From NCBI GenBank assembly GCA_016190485.1, contig JACPQN010000020.1:1-56687 (forward strand): a stretch of 56,687 nt of DNA, read 5' to 3'. The translations under genes were made by a program, and so were the position numbers. The stretch's first letter is position 1; every line of letters starts with the position of its first letter. Below the pieces are notes generated by a model that saw only the letters and a program-made list of their open reading frames with translations, was not told where the DNA came from and did not search any database. This stretch comes from Chloroflexota bacterium (GTDB taxonomy: Bacteria > Chloroflexota > Dehalococcoidia > SHYD01). Positions 43,289 to 52,622 of this stretch are shown here, piece after piece.

Positions 43289-44848
43289 TTGGGCCTGCAG
43301 CCGGTAGCGCCGGAAAAGCTGGTCCGTAAGCCTGTCGCCGTGGAGCAGGGAGAGCGTGTAGCGGCCGACGCCCTCCGCCAGGGCAAAGCGCTCGGCCGTG
43401 GGCCAGCGGGGGTCCTGGTAGGCCAGCACGATGGACCGCAGGAACCCTTCGTCCTCAGCCAGGGGGATAAGCAGGAGCGCTGCCGGGGTCTCGCCAGTCT
43501 CGGTAAGAACGGGGGTGCAGGCCGCCTGCCCGATGTTCACCCACCTGGGCACGCCGGGCGTCACCACAAAGGGGTCGCCCCGGGGCGGCGCTGGGCCTTT
43601 GGGCGCATCCTCGGACAGGGTCATGCCCAGCGCTGCCTCCAGGTGGGGCCGCCCGTCGCGCCAGGCGCACACGGCCACGCCGTCGCACGCCATGAGCTGC
43701 CGTACGCTCCCCAGAAAGCTGCCCAAAAGCGACGGGCTTCCCAGCTCCCCCGCTGGCGCATCTGCCACGGGGACGGTGAGCGACAGCATCGCCACCGCCT
43801 GGTCGGCGGCCAGCCCTCGGGCGTGCAGCAGCACCGCAGCCAGCCAACGGCCAAAGCCTGCCGCGAGCTGCAGGTCCACCTGCGCCACGTCGGCGGGCGC
43901 GCGCCATCCCAGTAGCACGACGCCCGGCGTCTGGTCTCCCAGGATGGCAGGCAGGACCACGGCGGTCCTGACATGCGGGGCGACGAAGGGAAGCGCGCTC
44001 CAATGGGGATGGCTCTCCACATCACGTAGCGTCAGATAGCGCTGGGTGGCCACCGCCACCTGGAGCAGCGGCGAGGCGCCCAGCGGGACCACTGGGCTGC
44101 CCAGGCCTGGCCCCTCCTGGGAGTCCAGCACCGCGCTGAGCACTGCCTGGCTGCCATGGACGGAAAAGAGCGCGGCGAAGTCGAAGGGAACGTGCCGTTG
44201 GAACGCCTGAAGGTGCTCCCTGGCCAGGGTCTCGATGCTCTGGTTACCGCGAGCAGCCAGCCGGTCCGCGCCCAGGTCTGCGAACAGCTCCCCCGCAGTG
44301 AGGCTCTGGCCACTGCCGCCGCGGCTCCCCTGGTAGGCGGTGATCAGCCCCGCGAGGCCGAGCAGGGCAGCAAGGGCGGTGTCACGCAGCGGCTCATCTG
44401 CGGCGGCCACCGCGACCAGCCGCGAAGGTCCCGGCAGGAGCACCGCGCCGTACCAGAGGTGCGCAGAGCCTTTGATAATGCCGTGCCCACCAGGGACCTG
44501 CCCTGCCCACACCGTGCCCGCCTTGCTCACGGCCTGGAGCAGGAAGTACCACTCCTGATCCGGAGCGCCGAGCGTGGCCAGCCCCCGGTCTACCCGGACC
44601 CGCACTTCTTCATCCTGCCCGGTAATGAGCGCCCAGGCGCAGGGCAACTCGGCCAGGGCCGTGCTCACCAGGTCGCCCAGGGCCGCATCGGCCTGCCGGG
44701 TGGGCGTAGCCAGCAGTTGCTGGCTGGCGCGATGGAGCCCGCTCCTGATGGCGCTCGCCATCCGGAGCACCCCCCCGTCCTCCAGGCCTACTCGTCCTGT
44801 GCTCATCTCCGCCTCGACGGCCGGTAGCTGGCTCACCTTGCGCGGCAT
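42731..44848 (-). CDS. GAF-type sensory protein fused in frame to the C-terminal half of an IS110-family transposase
   Basis: The protein has 705 residues. Residues about 1-510 have two GAF-like regions (for example ETLAREHLQAFQRHVPFDFA with LRDVESHPHWSALPFVAPHV, and SVRQLMACDGVAVCAW) with no kinase or output domain. Residues about 521-705 are the Transposase_20 domain of IS110/IS1111 elements: LQTVPGIGERTAQLLLTEIG, LASWAGLCPGNHESAGKR, LAARRGAQRAALAVAHS and a C-terminal KVHLEPAA. The catalytic DEDD N-terminal part of the transposase is absent. The junction is in frame, so a chimeric protein could be made. It is divergent from a two-component pair that it may once have fed. Confidence 0.8.
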   Translation of the reverse strand: MPRKVSQLPAVEAEMSTGRVGLEDGGVLRMASAIRSGLHRASQQLLATPTRQADAALGDLVSTALAELPCAWALITGQDEEVRVRVDRGLATLGAPDQEWYFLLQAVSKAGTVWAGQVPGGHGIIKGSAHLWYGAVLLPGPSRLVAVAAADEPLRDTALAALLGLAGLITAYQGSRGGSGQSLTAGELFADLGADRLAARGNQSIETLAREHLQAFQRHVPFDFAALFSVHGSQAVLSAVLDSQEGPGLGSPVVPLGASPLLQVAVATQRYLTLRDVESHPHWSALPFVAPHVRTAVVLPAILGDQTPGVVLLGWRAPADVAQVDLQLAAGFGRWLAAVLLHARGLAADQAVAMLSLTVPVADAPAGELGSPSLLGSFLGSVRQLMACDGVAVCAWRDGRPHLEAALGMTLSEDAPKGPAPPRGDPFVVTPGVPRWVNIGQAACTPVLTETGETPAALLLIPLAEDEGFLRSIVLAYQDPRWPTAERFALAEGVGRYTLSLLHGDRLTDQLFRRYRLQAQLQELDGLEAAIATVSDEVERRLRPVVDALQRLQTVPGIGERTAQLLLTEIGADMSRFGSAAHLASWAGLCPGNHESAGKRTSGRTRKGSPWLRTGLVEAARAASHTQGYLAAEYHRLAARRGAQRAALAVAHSLLVICYFLLRDGRTYEDLGGTYFEERNKEAVQRRLVRRLEALGCKVHLEPAA

Positions 44849-44926
44849 CGCTAGCCGGGCCTGCCAACAGGCCCGCGGCTACCTCGCGGTTGTCCTGAGG
44901 AGCAACTGCTGGAGGGTAACCTGCGT

Positions 44927-44955
44927 ATCATACTTGCAACCTGCGGAGCAGTAAA
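44927..44955 (-). promoter_or_regulatory. Sigma-70 type promoter for the GAF-transposase gene
   Basis: On the minus strand TTTACT (44950-44955) and TATGAT (44927-44932) are spaced by 17 nt. Each matches the consensus at four or more positions. Transcription would start about 70 nt before the ATG at 44848. Confidence 0.5.
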
Positions 44956-45121
44956 GCGCCATACCACCGCCTGCGGCCTGCGGCAGGGAGTCGGTCAACC
45001 GCCCGCTGGTCGCGGTTGACTTCCTGGCCGCAAGCACTTCCCGCGAGAGTACAATTTTCCTTGTTTTGGCGGTCTGACTCGGCTACCATGGGGCTGCCGA
45101 CTGGGAAGCTGCCGTGTCCTG

Positions 45122-45140
45122 CCTGCCTGCGGCAGGCAGG
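45122..45140. repeat. Palindrome CCTGCCTGC-G-GCAGGCAGG
   Basis: Perfect 9-bp arms surround one base. The same palindrome as at 74-92, with a different central base, placed in the divergent gap before the histidine kinase gene. Confidence 0.75.
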
Positions 45141-45211
45141 TTTGAGTGTGTCCCAGTGCCACGGAGCAGGCTGTGCCTTGTGGCTGGCGAACAAGCTTCG
45201 TAGGAGCGTCC

Positions 45212-45928
45212 GTGACCGAGAAGACCTGGGACCAGCATTCCACGACCGCGCTCGCCCTGGCGCCCATGGAGCGCCTGGCACGGGCCTTCGCGCACCAGAT
45301 GGGGAACGAGATCGCCTATCTGCTGGGCTCGTTGGAGCTAGCAATGAAGGACTGGCCTCCAGAGCGTATGATGGCCTCGCTGCAACAGGGTCAGGAGAGC
45401 CTGCTGAGGGTCCATCAGACCCTCACCCAGTCCAGCCTTGGCCTGGCCGCGCCCCGGCCTGAGGAGTATGGGTGGTGCCGCCTCTCGGAGGTCATCGCCA
45501 GCGGGGCGGCCAAGGCCCGAAACGACGCTGGGCTCTCGGAGGCATCCGCCACCCTGGTAGTGAGCAGCTCCCCTCCAACGGAACTCAGCCTCCAGGGCTA
45601 TTGCTGCCTACTGGAGCGGGCGCTGGCGGCGCTCCTGACCAACGGATGGGAAGCGGGCGCGCCCGAGGTATCCCTGGAGGTCCGGCCAGCGCCCCCAGAC
45701 CTGACCCTGAGGGTGACCGATGGGGGCGCTGGCATCCCCGAGGAGTTGGTTGACCAGGTGGCGGACCCTTTTTGGACCAGGAAGGCGGCGCCTCACATTG
45801 GTCTGGGCCTCTCCATCGCGCTGCTAGCGGCCGTGCACCACAACGGCTCCCTCAGCGTGGCCTCACCAGGACCAGGGCGGGGAACCACGGTCACGCTGCG
45901 CCTCCGCGTTCCCCTGAACATCTCGTGA
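45212..45928 (+). CDS. Small sensor histidine kinase
   Basis: The protein has 238 residues. The phosphoacceptor is probably the His of FAHQMGNEIAYLLGSLELA; the HATPase domain has ALLTNGWEA (N box), DGGAGIP, DPFWTRKAAPHIGLGLSIAL and GRGTTVTLRL. No sensing or membrane domain is present, so input may come from the GAF-type protein encoded divergently. GTG 45212 with AGGAG 6 nt upstream is preferred to the frame start at 45146. Its partner response regulator follows after 97 nt. Confidence 0.85.
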   Translation: MTEKTWDQHSTTALALAPMERLARAFAHQMGNEIAYLLGSLELAMKDWPPERMMASLQQGQESLLRVHQTLTQSSLGLAAPRPEEYGWCRLSEVIASGAAKARNDAGLSEASATLVVSSSPPTELSLQGYCCLLERALAALLTNGWEAGAPEVSLEVRPAPPDLTLRVTDGGAGIPEELVDQVADPFWTRKAAPHIGLGLSIALLAAVHHNGSLSVASPGPGRGTTVTLRLRVPLNIS

Positions 45929-46025
45929 AACTGCTGCTTGAGCTTGTCCTGTGGAGCCGAGGAGACTCTCCAGGCCACCTGCACGTTGCCGCAACCGGCG
46001 CCCAGACATCTTGGGGGAGGGAGCT

Positions 46026-46691
46026 ATGACAATCCGTGTCCTGCTGGCCGACGACCACACCCTCTTTCGCCAGGGACTGCGCAAGCTGCTGGAGGGAGAG
46101 CAAGACCTCGCTTTGGTAGGCGAGGCTGCCACAGGCGACGAGGCAGTGGCCCTGGCCGAGAAGCTGAAGCCGGACGTGGTGCTCATGGACATCAACATGC
46201 CCGGCCTCAGCGGCCCCCCGGCCACGGAGGCGATCCTGCGCCAACAGCCCCAGATCGGCGTCATTGTTTTGACCATGTACGATGGGGATGAGCATCTCCA
46301 GGCGGCCATCCAGGTGGGGGCCCGCGGCTACCTTCTGAAGACGGCCAGCAGCAGAGAGGTCGCGGCGGCGGTGCGGGCCGTGCATAGCGGGGCCAGCTCC
46401 CTTGACCCGCTGATGACCGCCAAGATGCTCAACCAGTACCGCCGCATCTCCCGGGGCGGCGCACAGGAGGACGGCCCCAGCCTGACGGACAAGGAGCTCG
46501 CGGTGCTGCGCCTCCTCGCAGCGGGCCGCAGCAACAAGGAGATCGCCCGGGAGCTGAGCTACTCTGAAAGCACCGTCAAGAACCGCCTCAGCATCATCTT
46601 TGAGAAGATCGGGGTGCAGGACCGTACCCAGGCAGTGTTGTATGCCCTCCAAAAGGGCATCCTGAGCCTGGCGGGAGTGCGGGGCTCCTAG
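46026..46691 (+). CDS. NarL/FixJ-family response regulator
   Basis: The protein has 221 residues. The receiver has LLADDHTLFRQG, the phosphorylated Asp in VVLMDINMPGLSG, Thr in IVLTMYDGD and Lys in GYLLKTAS; the LuxR-type helix-turn-helix has LTDKELAVLRLLAAGRSNKE and YSESTVKNRLSIIFEKI. GGAGGGAG precedes the ATG at 46026. It is the likely partner of the upstream kinase. Confidence 0.93.
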   Translation: MTIRVLLADDHTLFRQGLRKLLEGEQDLALVGEAATGDEAVALAEKLKPDVVLMDINMPGLSGPPATEAILRQQPQIGVIVLTMYDGDEHLQAAIQVGARGYLLKTASSREVAAAVRAVHSGASSLDPLMTAKMLNQYRRISRGGAQEDGPSLTDKELAVLRLLAAGRSNKEIARELSYSESTVKNRLSIIFEKIGVQDRTQAVLYALQKGILSLAGVRGS

Positions 46692-47210
46692 TGTCCTGTT
46701 TCCGAAGTTCGTTCACTATTACAGGACTGCCCGTATATCATGCTGAACCCTTCGTGGGCCTCAGGGTAAACTGCGTGAAGCATCTACTTCAGGGCTAGTA
46801 GACCCTTCGCTACCGCTCAGGGTGACATTTGCGACGTTTTTCGGGGACACCACACTCGATGACAGCTGAAATGGGTGCCCGCTTTCCCGCTCACCCTGTC
46901 GAAGGGCGAGCGGCTCATGGTTCCCTTCGGCAAGCTCAGGGCAAACTCGGCTCACCATGAGCGGATAGATGGCCTCGCCCCCCAATTCATGCGTCATGCA
47001 GTACTAGCGTCCCGAAGGGCGCGCCCGGCGATCACCTCCCCCTCCGTGGCTCGCTCATGGCAGCTTGACCTGTGCCTTCGCAGGCCCTTGTGAGAGGGCC
47101 ACGTCGGGGGTATCATCAGATGTCGGGCCACGGCACGGGCGCCTGCCTGTCCGGCAGGCAGACCCAGCAGCGCCGGACCGGTTTCACACCATGCAGGAGG
47201 GGGCACAAAA
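46692..47210. repeat. Repeat-rich intergenic region
   Basis: No gene was seen in these 519 nt. They include imperfect terminal-repeat-like ends (GTGTCCTGTTTCCGAA near 46691 and TTCGGGGACAC ending at 46850), CTGAACCCTTCG and CTCAGGGTGA repeat pieces, a 31-nt segment (46867-46897) that is the perfect inverse of 29741-29771, a GGCTCATGG/CCATGAGC dyad (46913-46961), and the CTGCCTG-TCCGG-CAGGCAG palindrome (47143-47161). It appears to be a landing zone for small repeats and perhaps a miniature element. The AGGAGG site before the transketolase GTG is at its end. Confidence 0.6.
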
Positions 47211-49289
47211 GTGAACCTGGCCACGGGAGCCGCGAGCAATTCCCCCGACCCAGCCCTGGACGAGCTGTGTATCAATACGGTGCGCACCCTGGCCATGGAC
47301 ACTGTCCAGCAAGCCAAGTCGGGGCACCCCGGCATGCCCATGGGCGCCGCGGCCATGGGCTACGTGCTCTGGACACGCTTCCTCCGGCATAACCCGTCTA
47401 ACCCCCACTGGCCCAACCGGGACAGATTTGTCCTCTCCGCCGGCCACGGCTCGGCCCTCCTCTACATCCTGCTGCACCTCACGGGCTACGACCTTCCCCT
47501 GGAGCAGCTCAAGCGCTTCCGCCAGTGGGATAGCAGCACGCCGGGACACCCGGAGTACCGCCGGGCGCCGGGCGTGGAGACCACCACGGGCCCCCTGGGC
47601 CAGGGCTTCGGCAACGCGGTGGGCATGGCCATGGCCCAGCGCTTCACCGCCGCCCGCTTCAACCGGCCCGGCCACGCCATCGTGGACCATCACATCTACA
47701 CCATCGCCAGCGACGGCGATTTCATGGAAGGCGTCAGCTCCGAGGCCGCGTCCCTGGCGGGGCACCTCCACCTGGGTAACCTCATCTGCCTGTATGACGA
47801 CAACCACATCTCCATCGAGGGCGACACGGCCCTGGCCTTCACCGAGGACGTGGGCCGGCGCTTCGAAGCCTACCGGTGGCACGTGCAGCAGGTGGAGGGC
47901 AACGACCTGGAAGCGGTGGCCCGGGCCATCGCGGCGGCCCAGGCGGAGACGGAGCGGCCCTCTCTGATCGTGGCTCACACCCACATCGCCTACGGCAGCC
48001 CCAATTTCCAGGACTCGGCGGCGGCCCACGGCGCGCCCCTGGGCGAAGAGGAGGTCAAGCGCACCAAGGAGCGCTTCGGGTTCTCGCCCGACCAGACCTT
48101 CCACCTGCCGCCCGCGGCCCTGGCGCACTTCCGCAAGGCCGTGGCCAGGGGCACAGTGCTGGAGCAGGAGTGGCAGCAGCGCCTAGCGGCCTACCGCGTG
48201 GCTCACCCGGAGCTGGCTGCCCAGTGGGACCTGCACACACGGGGTGAGCTGCCAGCGGGCTGGCAGGCGGCCCTGCCGGTCTTCACCCCCGCGGATGGCG
48301 CGCTGGCCACCCGCACCGCGTCGGGCCGGGTGCTCAACGCCATCGCCCCGGCGCTCCCCCAGCTCCTGGGCGGCTCGGCGGACCTGGCGCCATCCACCGA
48401 GACCTATCTCAAGGGTCTGCCCGACTTCGGCCCCCAGGACTACAGCGGCCGCAACCTCCACTTCGGCGTGCGGGAGCACTCCATGGGCGCGCTGCTCAAC
48501 GGAATCTGCCTCTATGGGGGACTCCGGCCCTACGGCGCTACCTTCCTCATCTTCTCCGACTACATGCGGCCTCCCATGCGTCTGGCCGCCATGATGGAGC
48601 TGCCGGTGATCTACGTCTTCACCCACGACAGCATCGGCCTGGGGGAAGACGGCCCCACCCACCAGCCGGTGGAGCAGCTCCTCGCCCTGCGGGCGGTGCC
48701 TAACCTGGTGGTGCTGCGCCCGGCGGACGCCACCGAGACGGCCGAGGCTTGGCGCATCGCGCTGGAGCGCACCGAAGGCCCGACGGCCCTGGCCCTGAGC
48801 CGCCAGCGCCTGCCGGTGCTGGACCGGTCGGCCCTGGCCCCCGCCGAGGGACTAGCGCGCGGCGGGTATGTCCTCTCCGAAGCCCAGGGCGGGACGCCGC
48901 AGGCCATCATCATCGCCACAGGATCAGAGGTGCACCTTGCCCTGGCGGCCCAGGCGCAGCTCCAGGCTCAGGGTGTAGCGGTCCGGGTGGTGAGCATGCC
49001 GAGCTGGGAGCTCTTCGACGCCCAGCCCCACGCGTACCAGGACGCGGTGCTGCCGCCCGGGGTGCGGGCCAGGGTCGCGGCGGAAGCGGCCACGACCCTG
49101 GGGTGGAGCCGCTACGTGGGCGACGCCGGCGCAGTGGTTGGGATCGATCACTTCGGCGCGTCGGCACCTGCGGAGGTATTGTACCAGCAGTTCGGCTTTA
49201 CCCCGGAGCACGTGGCGCAGCGGGTGCAAGACGTGCTCTCCCCTTCGACAGGCTCAGGACAACGCCGGACAGGCGCCCCCTCCGGATAA
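47211..49289 (+). CDS. tkt: Transketolase
   Basis: This TPP enzyme transfers two-carbon units in the non-oxidative pentose phosphate pathway. The protein has 692 residues. [42 protein letters not shown], the TPP motif [10 protein letters not shown] to [10 protein letters not shown], and the [14 protein letters not shown] pyrimidine-domain segment are present. Start is GTG 47211 with AGGAGG 7-11 nt upstream. The last 16 or so residues ([16 protein letters not shown]) are encoded by a dispersed repeat copy and so are not native to the family. It is the first gene of a six-gene sugar-phosphate operon. Confidence 0.95.
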   Translation: MNLATGAASNSPDPALDELCINTVRTLAMDTVQQAKSGHPGMPMGAAAMGYVLWTRFLRHNPSNPHWPNRDRFVLSAGHGSALLYILLHLTGYDLPLEQLKRFRQWDSSTPGHPEYRRAPGVETTTGPLGQGFGNAVGMAMAQRFTAARFNRPGHAIVDHHIYTIASDGDFMEGVSSEAASLAGHLHLGNLICLYDDNHISIEGDTALAFTEDVGRRFEAYRWHVQQVEGNDLEAVARAIAAAQAETERPSLIVAHTHIAYGSPNFQDSAAAHGAPLGEEEVKRTKERFGFSPDQTFHLPPAALAHFRKAVARGTVLEQEWQQRLAAYRVAHPELAAQWDLHTRGELPAGWQAALPVFTPADGALATRTASGRVLNAIAPALPQLLGGSADLAPSTETYLKGLPDFGPQDYSGRNLHFGVREHSMGALLNGICLYGGLRPYGATFLIFSDYMRPPMRLAAMMELPVIYVFTHDSIGLGEDGPTHQPVEQLLALRAVPNLVVLRPADATETAEAWRIALERTEGPTALALSRQRLPVLDRSALAPAEGLARGGYVLSEAQGGTPQAIIIATGSEVHLALAAQAQLQAQGVAVRVVSMPSWELFDAQPHAYQDAVLPPGVRARVAAEAATTLGWSRYVGDAGAVVGIDHFGASAPAEVLYQQFGFTPEHVAQRVQDVLSPSTGSGQRRTGAPSG
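49239..49272. repeat. Dispersed repeat forming the 3' end of tkt
   Basis: CCCTTCGACAGGCTCAGGAC, a member of the TTCGACAAGCTCAGG family, is translated as STGSGQ near the transketolase C-terminus, followed by a GGCGCC-rich end and the stop. Confidence 0.7.
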
Positions 49290-49304
49290 GCAAGGAGGTC
49301 CCTC

Positions 49305-52300
49305 GTGCGGGTGGCCATCGGCGCAGACCACGCCGGATTCTCCCTGAAGGAGCTGCTGCGGCAGCGCCTGGCGGCCGCCGGCCATACCGTCCTGGACGTG
49401 GGCGCCCACAACGAAACCCCCGTGGACTACCCGCCCTACGCCCGAGCTGTGGCGGAGATGGTGATCCGGGGTGAGGCGGAGCGGGGCATCATGCTGGGCG
49501 GCTCCGGCGAGGGGGAGGCCATCGCCCCCAACAAGCTCCCGGGCATCCGGGCCGCCCTCTGCCACGACACCTACACCGCCCGCATGAGCCGGGAGCACAA
49601 CGACGCCAACGTCCTGGCCATGGGGGCCCGGGTCATCGGGCCGGAACTGGCCTGGGAGATCGTGCAGACCTGGCTGGCCAGCGAGTTCACCGCTGTGGAG
49701 CGCCACGCCCACCGCCTGGCGGAGATCGCGACCTGGGAGCGGGACCGGCGCTTCCCCCTGCGGGAGCTGGCCCGCCAGGGCCAGAGCCTCTGGTACGACA
49801 ACATCCGCCGCAGCCTGCTGACCTCCGGCGAGTTCTTGCACCTGGTCCAGGAAGGCGTGTCGGGGGTCACTTCCAACCCCACCATCTTCGAGAAGGCCAT
49901 CACCGGCAGCACCGACTACGAGGAGGACATCCGGGCGCTGGTGAGCCAGGGCAGGCGGGAAGAGGAGGTCTTTCAGGCCCTGGCCCTGGAGGACATCCGC
50001 GACGCGGCCCGGCAGCTCCGCCCGGTGTGGGAGCTCTCCGGCGGGCGGGACGGCTACGCCTCCATCGAGCTGCCGCCGGCCCTGGCCCACGACACCGCGG
50101 GCTCCGTGGCCGCCGCCACCAGACTATGGCGGGCGCTGGCCACGGAGAACGTGATGATCAAGGTGCCCGGCACGCCGGAGGGCGTTCTGGCCCTAGAGCA
50201 GCTCACCGCCCAGGGGGTCAACGTCAACGTCACCCTCCTCTTCTCCATCACCACCTACGAGGCCGTGGCCGAAGCCTACATCGCCGGCCTGGAGGCCCTG
50301 GCCAGGGCGGGCAAGCCCCTGGAGGGAGCGGCGTCGGTGGCCAGCTTCTTCGTCAGCCGGGTGGACACCGCGGTGGACGCCCTCCTGGAGGAGCGCCTCC
50401 GAAGCGCCCCCACTGCCCAGCATCGGGCCGAGCTGGAGCGCCTGCTGGGAAAGGCGGCCATCGCCAACGCGCGCCTAGCCTACCAGAAGTTCAAGGAGGT
50501 GTTCAGCGGCCCCCGCTGGGAGGCCCTGGCCCAGCAGGGCGCCCGGCCGCAGCGCCCGCTGTGGGCCAGCACCGGCACCAAGAACCCCCGCTACCGGGAT
50601 GTGCTCTACGTCGAGGAGCTCATCGGCCCGGACACTGTCAACACCGTACCGCCCGCGACGCTGACGGCCTTTCTCGATCATGGCTACGTGCGTCTCAGTC
50701 TGGAGGAGGGCGTGCAGGAGTCTCGGGCCACCCTGGACGCGCTGGAACGGCTGGGCATCGACCTGGATTCGGTGACGGCCCGCCTCCAGGAGGAGGGGGC
50801 GCGGGCCTTCGCCGAGTCCTACGACAAGCTACTCCAGAGCATCGCCGCCAAGCGGGAGGAGCTGCTGCAGGGGGCACGCCGCCGCCAGAGCGCCAGCCTG
50901 GGCACGCTGGAGCACGCCGCGCAGCAGACCCTGGCCGCCCTGCGGCGAGAGCACGCCGTGCGGCGCATCTGGCGCTTCGACCCCTCCCTCTGGAAGCCCG
51001 ATGACCCCAACCACGGCCGCATCATCGCCAGCCGCTTGGGCTGGCTCACCGTGCTCTCCGAGATGCAGGAGCATCTACACAGTCTCACCGCCTTCGTGCA
51101 GGAGGTGCGGGAGGCCGGATTCACCCACGCGGTGCTCCTGGGCATGGGCGGCAGCAGCCTGGCGCCCGAGGTGCTCCGGACGACCTTCGGAGTGGCGCCG
51201 GGCTACCTGGACCTGGCAGTGCTGGACACCACGGACCCAGCGGCCATCCGCTCCCTGGAGGCCTCGTTGCCCCTGGAGCACACCCTTTTCATCGTGTCCA
51301 GCAAGTCGGGCACCACCACTGAGACCCTGGCCTACTACCGCTACTTTTTCGAGCGCCTCCGCGGGCGGGTGGGCGAGCGTGCTCCCGAGCACTTCGTCGC
51401 CATCACCGATCCTGACACGCCTCTGGAGCAACTGGCCCGGGAGCAGGGCTTCCGCCGGGTCTTTGCCAACCCGCCGGACATCGGGGGGCGCTACTCTGCC
51501 CTCTCCTACTTCGGGCTGGCGCCGGCGGCCCTCCTGGGCATGGACCTGGCCGGGCTGCTGGATCGGGCCGACATCATGGCCCACGCTTGCATGCCCGGCG
51601 TGCCCGCGGCCGATAACCCCGGCCTGTGGCTGGGGGCTATTATGGGCACCCTGGCCAAAGCGGGCAGAGACAAGGTAACGCTCCTGCTGTCGCCGGGGAT
51701 CCGGAGCTTCGGCTACTGGGCCGAGCAGCTCCTGGCAGAGAGCACCGGCAAGGAGGGCACGGGCCTTGTCCCCGTCGAGGGCGAAGCGGCCGGCCCGCCG
51801 GCGGTCTACGGGAACGACCGCCTCTTCGTCTACCTGCGGCTGGATGGCGACGACCCGAGGGAGCTGGACGACGTGGCGGTCGCCCTGGCAGAGGCAGGCC
51901 ACCCGGTGGTCACCCTGCGCCTGCGGGACGCCCTAGACCTGGGCGGCGAGTTCTTCCGCTGGGAGTTCGCCACCGCGGTGGCAGGGAGCCTGCTAGGCAT
52001 TGATCCCTTCGACGAGCCGAACGTCCAGGAGAGCAAGGACAACACCCAGCGCGTGCTCTCCTCGCTCCACGACGCGCTGACCACCGGCCGCCTGCCGGAG
52101 CCTGAGCCTTCCGCACGAGTGAACGGCCTGACGCTGTACGGCGCACCGGGTGGCGCCCCGCCTGACCAAGCGCTGGCACGGTTCCTGGCCCAGGCCCAGC
52201 CGGGCGACTACCTGGCCATCATGGCCTACCTGACGCCCTCGTCCGAGCAGCACGCGGCCCTGAATGCGCTGCGCACGCGGTTGCGGGACTCATTGAGGGT

Positions 52301-52604
52301 CGCCACCACCCTGGGGTTCGGGCCCCGCTTTCTCCACTCCACGGGGCAGCTCCACAAGGGCGGCCCCGGCGCCGGGCTCTACCTCCAGATCACCGCAGAC
52401 GGTGCAGAGGACATGCGGGTGCCCGGGTCGCCCTACACCTTTGGGACCCTGAAGGGCGCGCAGGCCCTGGGCGATTTCCTGGCCTTGCAGCACCACGGCC
52501 GGCGGGTGCTGCGGGTGCACCTGAGCGGCGGTCCCCAGGATGCCATAGCAGCCCTGGACCGCCTGGCGGACGCGGCCTTGGCCGACGTCGCCGCCCGACG
52601 GTAG
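49305..52604 (+). CDS. Triple fusion: ribose-5-phosphate isomerase B + transaldolase + glucose-6-phosphate isomerase
   Basis: The protein has 1099 residues. Residues 1-150 are RpiB (IGADHAGFSLKE, LGGSGEGEAIAPNK, SREHNDANVLAMG); like actinobacterial RpiB it lacks the Cys base and has a Glu-rich loop instead. Residues about 155-525 are transaldolase with the Schiff-base Lys286 (ENVMIKVPGTPEG), GVTSNPTIFEKAI and STGTKNPRYRD. Residues about 535-1095 are phosphoglucose isomerase (GMGGSSLAPEV, SKSGTTTET, FFRWEFATAVAG, STGQLHKGG). The last two are known as a fusion; RpiB at the front is additional. There is no stop or start between domains. One polypeptide thus contains three sugar-phosphate steps; it lies between tkt and gnd. 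Confidence 0.93.
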   Translation: MRVAIGADHAGFSLKELLRQRLAAAGHTVLDVGAHNETPVDYPPYARAVAEMVIRGEAERGIMLGGSGEGEAIAPNKLPGIRAALCHDTYTARMSREHNDANVLAMGARVIGPELAWEIVQTWLASEFTAVERHAHRLAEIATWERDRRFPLRELARQGQSLWYDNIRRSLLTSGEFLHLVQEGVSGVTSNPTIFEKAITGSTDYEEDIRALVSQGRREEEVFQALALEDIRDAARQLRPVWELSGGRDGYASIELPPALAHDTAGSVAAATRLWRALATENVMIKVPGTPEGVLALEQLTAQGVNVNVTLLFSITTYEAVAEAYIAGLEALARAGKPLEGAASVASFFVSRVDTAVDALLEERLRSAPTAQHRAELERLLGKAAIANARLAYQKFKEVFSGPRWEALAQQGARPQRPLWASTGTKNPRYRDVLYVEELIGPDTVNTVPPATLTAFLDHGYVRLSLEEGVQESRATLDALERLGIDLDSVTARLQEEGARAFAESYDKLLQSIAAKREELLQGARRRQSASLGTLEHAAQQTLAALRREHAVRRIWRFDPSLWKPDDPNHGRIIASRLGWLTVLSEMQEHLHSLTAFVQEVREAGFTHAVLLGMGGSSLAPEVLRTTFGVAPGYLDLAVLDTTDPAAIRSLEASLPLEHTLFIVSSKSGTTTETLAYYRYFFERLRGRVGERAPEHFVAITDPDTPLEQLAREQGFRRVFANPPDIGGRYSALSYFGLAPAALLGMDLAGLLDRADIMAHACMPGVPAADNPGLWLGAIMGTLAKAGRDKVTLLLSPGIRSFGYWAEQLLAESTGKEGTGLVPVEGEAAGPPAVYGNDRLFVYLRLDGDDPRELDDVAVALAEAGHPVVTLRLRDALDLGGEFFRWEFATAVAGSLLGIDPFDEPNVQESKDNTQRVLSSLHDALTTGRLPEPEPSARVNGLTLYGAPGGAPPDQALARFLAQAQPGDYLAIMAYLTPSSEQHAALNALRTRLRDSLRVATTLGFGPRFLHSTGQLHKGGPGAGLYLQITADGAEDMRVPGSPYTFGTLKGAQALGDFLALQHHGRRVLRVHLSGGPQDAIAALDRLADAALADVAARR

Positions 52605-52622
52605 CGAGCAAAGGAGGCTCCC

